Assembly: GCA_016196565.1 (NCBI GenBank)
Contig: JACPXK010000009.1
Location: forward strand, 1 to 62,815
Source of the DNA: Candidatus Omnitrophota bacterium
Lineage (GTDB): Bacteria > Omnitrophota > Omnitrophia > Omnitrophales > Aquincolibacteriaceae
Length of the DNA: 62,815 nt
Direction: 5' to 3'
In this document: piece by piece, positions 62,601 through 62,815 of the stretch
Numbering within the stretch: the stretch's first letter is position 1
Layout: each line of letters begins with the position of its first letter
Position numbers and translations under genes: made by a program
Notes under the pieces: generated by a model
The model's input: only the letters and a program-made list of their open reading frames with translations
Database searches by the model: none
Told to the model about the DNA's origin: nothing

Positions 62601-62815
62601 TGCTCCCATAACTGGGATCCGGCCCCTCTTCCGAATTCCGCACCGTCTAAATATCCTTTCAAGACGTCCGCGCTGATTGTTGGTCCACCTTTCAGCGTCA
62701 GCGCCACATGATGCCATCCGTTTCCTTGAAGATTGGTCGATAAATAGGTGCCCTGCCAATTACTTTCTCCCATGGCATTCCAGCCGCCCACATATAATTT
62801 CCCGTCATGCACATA
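59687..62815 (-). CDS. LamG/fibronectin type III surface protein (5' end cut by window edge)
   Basis: The gene runs off the right edge, so its signal peptide is not seen. The visible part (about 1,042 residues) begins in a LamG/concanavalin-like domain (WHHVALTLKG, LKGYLDGAEFGRG, GRINGVEIYNRELSAREI). Four FN3 domains follow (about residues 131-222, 231-320, 329-416, 425-512), each with ITWTTDEASDTQVEY- and YYYRVRSKDQAGN-like strands. The last 500 residues match no family I know; they are helix-rich and show internal repeats (see Part 2). There is no LPXTG or PEP-CTERM end. A cell-surface or secreted adhesin-like role is inferred. It converges on the transporter gene with a 17-base gap. Confidence 0.85.
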   Translation of the reverse strand, partial: YVHDGKLYVGGWNAMGESNWQGTYLSTNLQGNGWHHVALTLKGGPTISADVLKGYLDGAEFGRGAGSQLWEHAALIGIGGMNNATRFHDEAIMDGNGHYLKGRINGVEIYNRELSAREIGVLAKTAVPSIAPSSLNLTNIQAVPSSDSALIRWTTDVLSNGQVEYSIHSDMSQPQYLFSNDSIVRFHSVMATGLKANTVYYYRVKSSDLKGNVKISEVKSFTTLPLPDTTAPIVSNISVTAAPSTATITWTTDEASDTQVEYATNGGMSGFQSSPLNSAMVTQHSVTLSQLNPDTQYYYRVRSKDQAGNVIVSAVNFFTTRPLPDTTPPALSNIKVTALVGGVNISWTTNELSDTQVEYSTDKSMRNSLFSPLNSSLTAQHSVTVSGLNIGTPYYYRIRSKDQSGNLTISEVSTFSPLPAPDTKPPSISNIQLVSAADGAKITWTTDEASDTQVEYAINPEMEDSQLSPINEKLVTQHSATLSGLNRLTAYYYRVRSKDAAGNLTLSSISVFKTVPPPPSAPLPPRQSINDANISIQAGFNIKSIVLYDFLQSNNSARNTFNEFYQGYVFIPQAGARNDNNPGQYILLRDFLNQITNKLGYNQAAHLDNLQKALSLRAKLGNITLIKDFETFYGTRPSGRLHLISKDLALKAVSQPGYNEAYLLKNLPVITQIYTQARDMQNGLNYPTGFRFFDMIFGTNLPRGTEFTGAFLSDQDRQILFNAYETFKSELPSAINSQTSIQAITGWLNIIHGMATIYNTIKTDPSRGPAFFGINGSITTTGPLTDKDRALLYTAAKNVAAKTSLAIIIKGDPNLVKYFGALFDERWKPGKIYVFDDSSQRVLFEYIANTPSFNLGEFLTALKKAGEFHTAYFPTAKINDVFQEIFSWNGAPNKNAISGGTILLKLVSMPGYVPANLRSQISMAYSINLLLKKDGAAMAALNNLYKLGTNNLAKGYLLMEVAANYGITFPGVFVESVKKADATIKLLLANPAKLNKFNTKYGAVLSAANYSTGIPVGTLKKLIQLINSNYYTFTPQAFVNSL
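61277..62422 (-). repeat. Four tandem fibronectin type III domains
   Basis: Approximate units: 62147-62422, 61853-62122, 61565-61828 and 61277-61540. The last three are closely alike (TDTQVEYS/A segments and QHSVT-LSGLN...YYYRVRSKD), the first more diverged, suggesting repeated duplication. Each is followed by a proline-rich PLPDTTPP-type linker. Confidence 0.85.

Noticed and set aside
1..62815. CRISPR arrays, tRNA or rRNA genes
   Set aside because: I saw no regularly spaced direct repeats, no cloverleaf-like sequence in the gaps and no rRNA segments; this was a visual check, not a computed scan.

Overview
The window is a dense, operon-rich bacterial segment with no rRNA, tRNA or CRISPR array and no gene-free stretch above 300 bases. 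Many genes overlap by ATGA, GTGA or TAATG, and promoters look sigma70-like. One uninterrupted 7,984-codon gene fills 21078-45032. Giant multidomain proteins, compact housekeeping operons, and LamG/fibronectin surface proteins together resemble Candidatus Omnitrophota (former OP3). That assignment is inference from gene content; no marker in the window proves it.

Region 1 (1-8057): the end of a glycogen synthase leads into thiG-leuB-asd-truA. A clean promoter then drives rplM-rpsI, a 41-codon lipoprotein gene and an AsmA-like membrane protein; rnc converges on the last. Region 2 (8058-17327): a promoter with a palindrome over its -10 box reads argC-J-B-D-F-G-H-lysA, the whole acetylated-intermediate route from glutamate to arginine plus the last step of lysine synthesis. 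Region 3 (17328-20765): a perfect CRP/FNR-type palindrome precedes two small ferritin-like genes, a PEP synthase/PPDK regulatory protein, PEP carboxykinase and a cytochrome c, a unit for gluconeogenesis and redox or iron control.

Region 4 (20906-45032): a 60-residue excisionase-type HTH gene is translationally coupled to the giant gene. The giant protein has an N-terminal signal or anchor and is divided by eighteen copies of a pentapeptide, R-[S/A]-E-x-R (commonest form RSETR), into domain-sized modules. One module is tandemly duplicated exactly from motif to motif. Modules resemble a TraB/ChaN-type hydrolase, a GlnD-like nucleotidyltransferase, three HExxH zincins, a PI-kinase/HipA-like kinase, a sigma-factor-like pair of helical regions, a methyltransferase, an acetyltransferase, a JAMM-like peptidase, a histidine-kinase ATPase, an ADP-ribosyltransferase-like fold and winged helices. 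This looks like a secreted or envelope polyprotein made of exchangeable enzyme cassettes and is the strongest candidate here for an undescribed system.

Region 5 (45031-51601, minus strand): a surface-glycan or sugar-phosphate operon containing a GT-C/P-loop kinase fusion, a class II aldolase, a double nucleotidyltransferase, a GT2, a GDPD-like protein and a truncated HAD. Several families of palindromic repeats lie here and are partly translated in frame. A 36-bp inverted repeat brackets the HAD and GDPD genes.

Region 6 (51602-62815): homospermidine synthase and an ornithine-decarboxylase-like enzyme; a LacI regulator with two identical operators controlling itself and a secreted beta-glucan-hydrolase-like gene, followed by GIY-YIG, MEKHLA and rubrerythrin-VIT1 genes in an overlapping chain; and, on the minus strand, the truncated 5' end of a LamG/FN3 surface protein.
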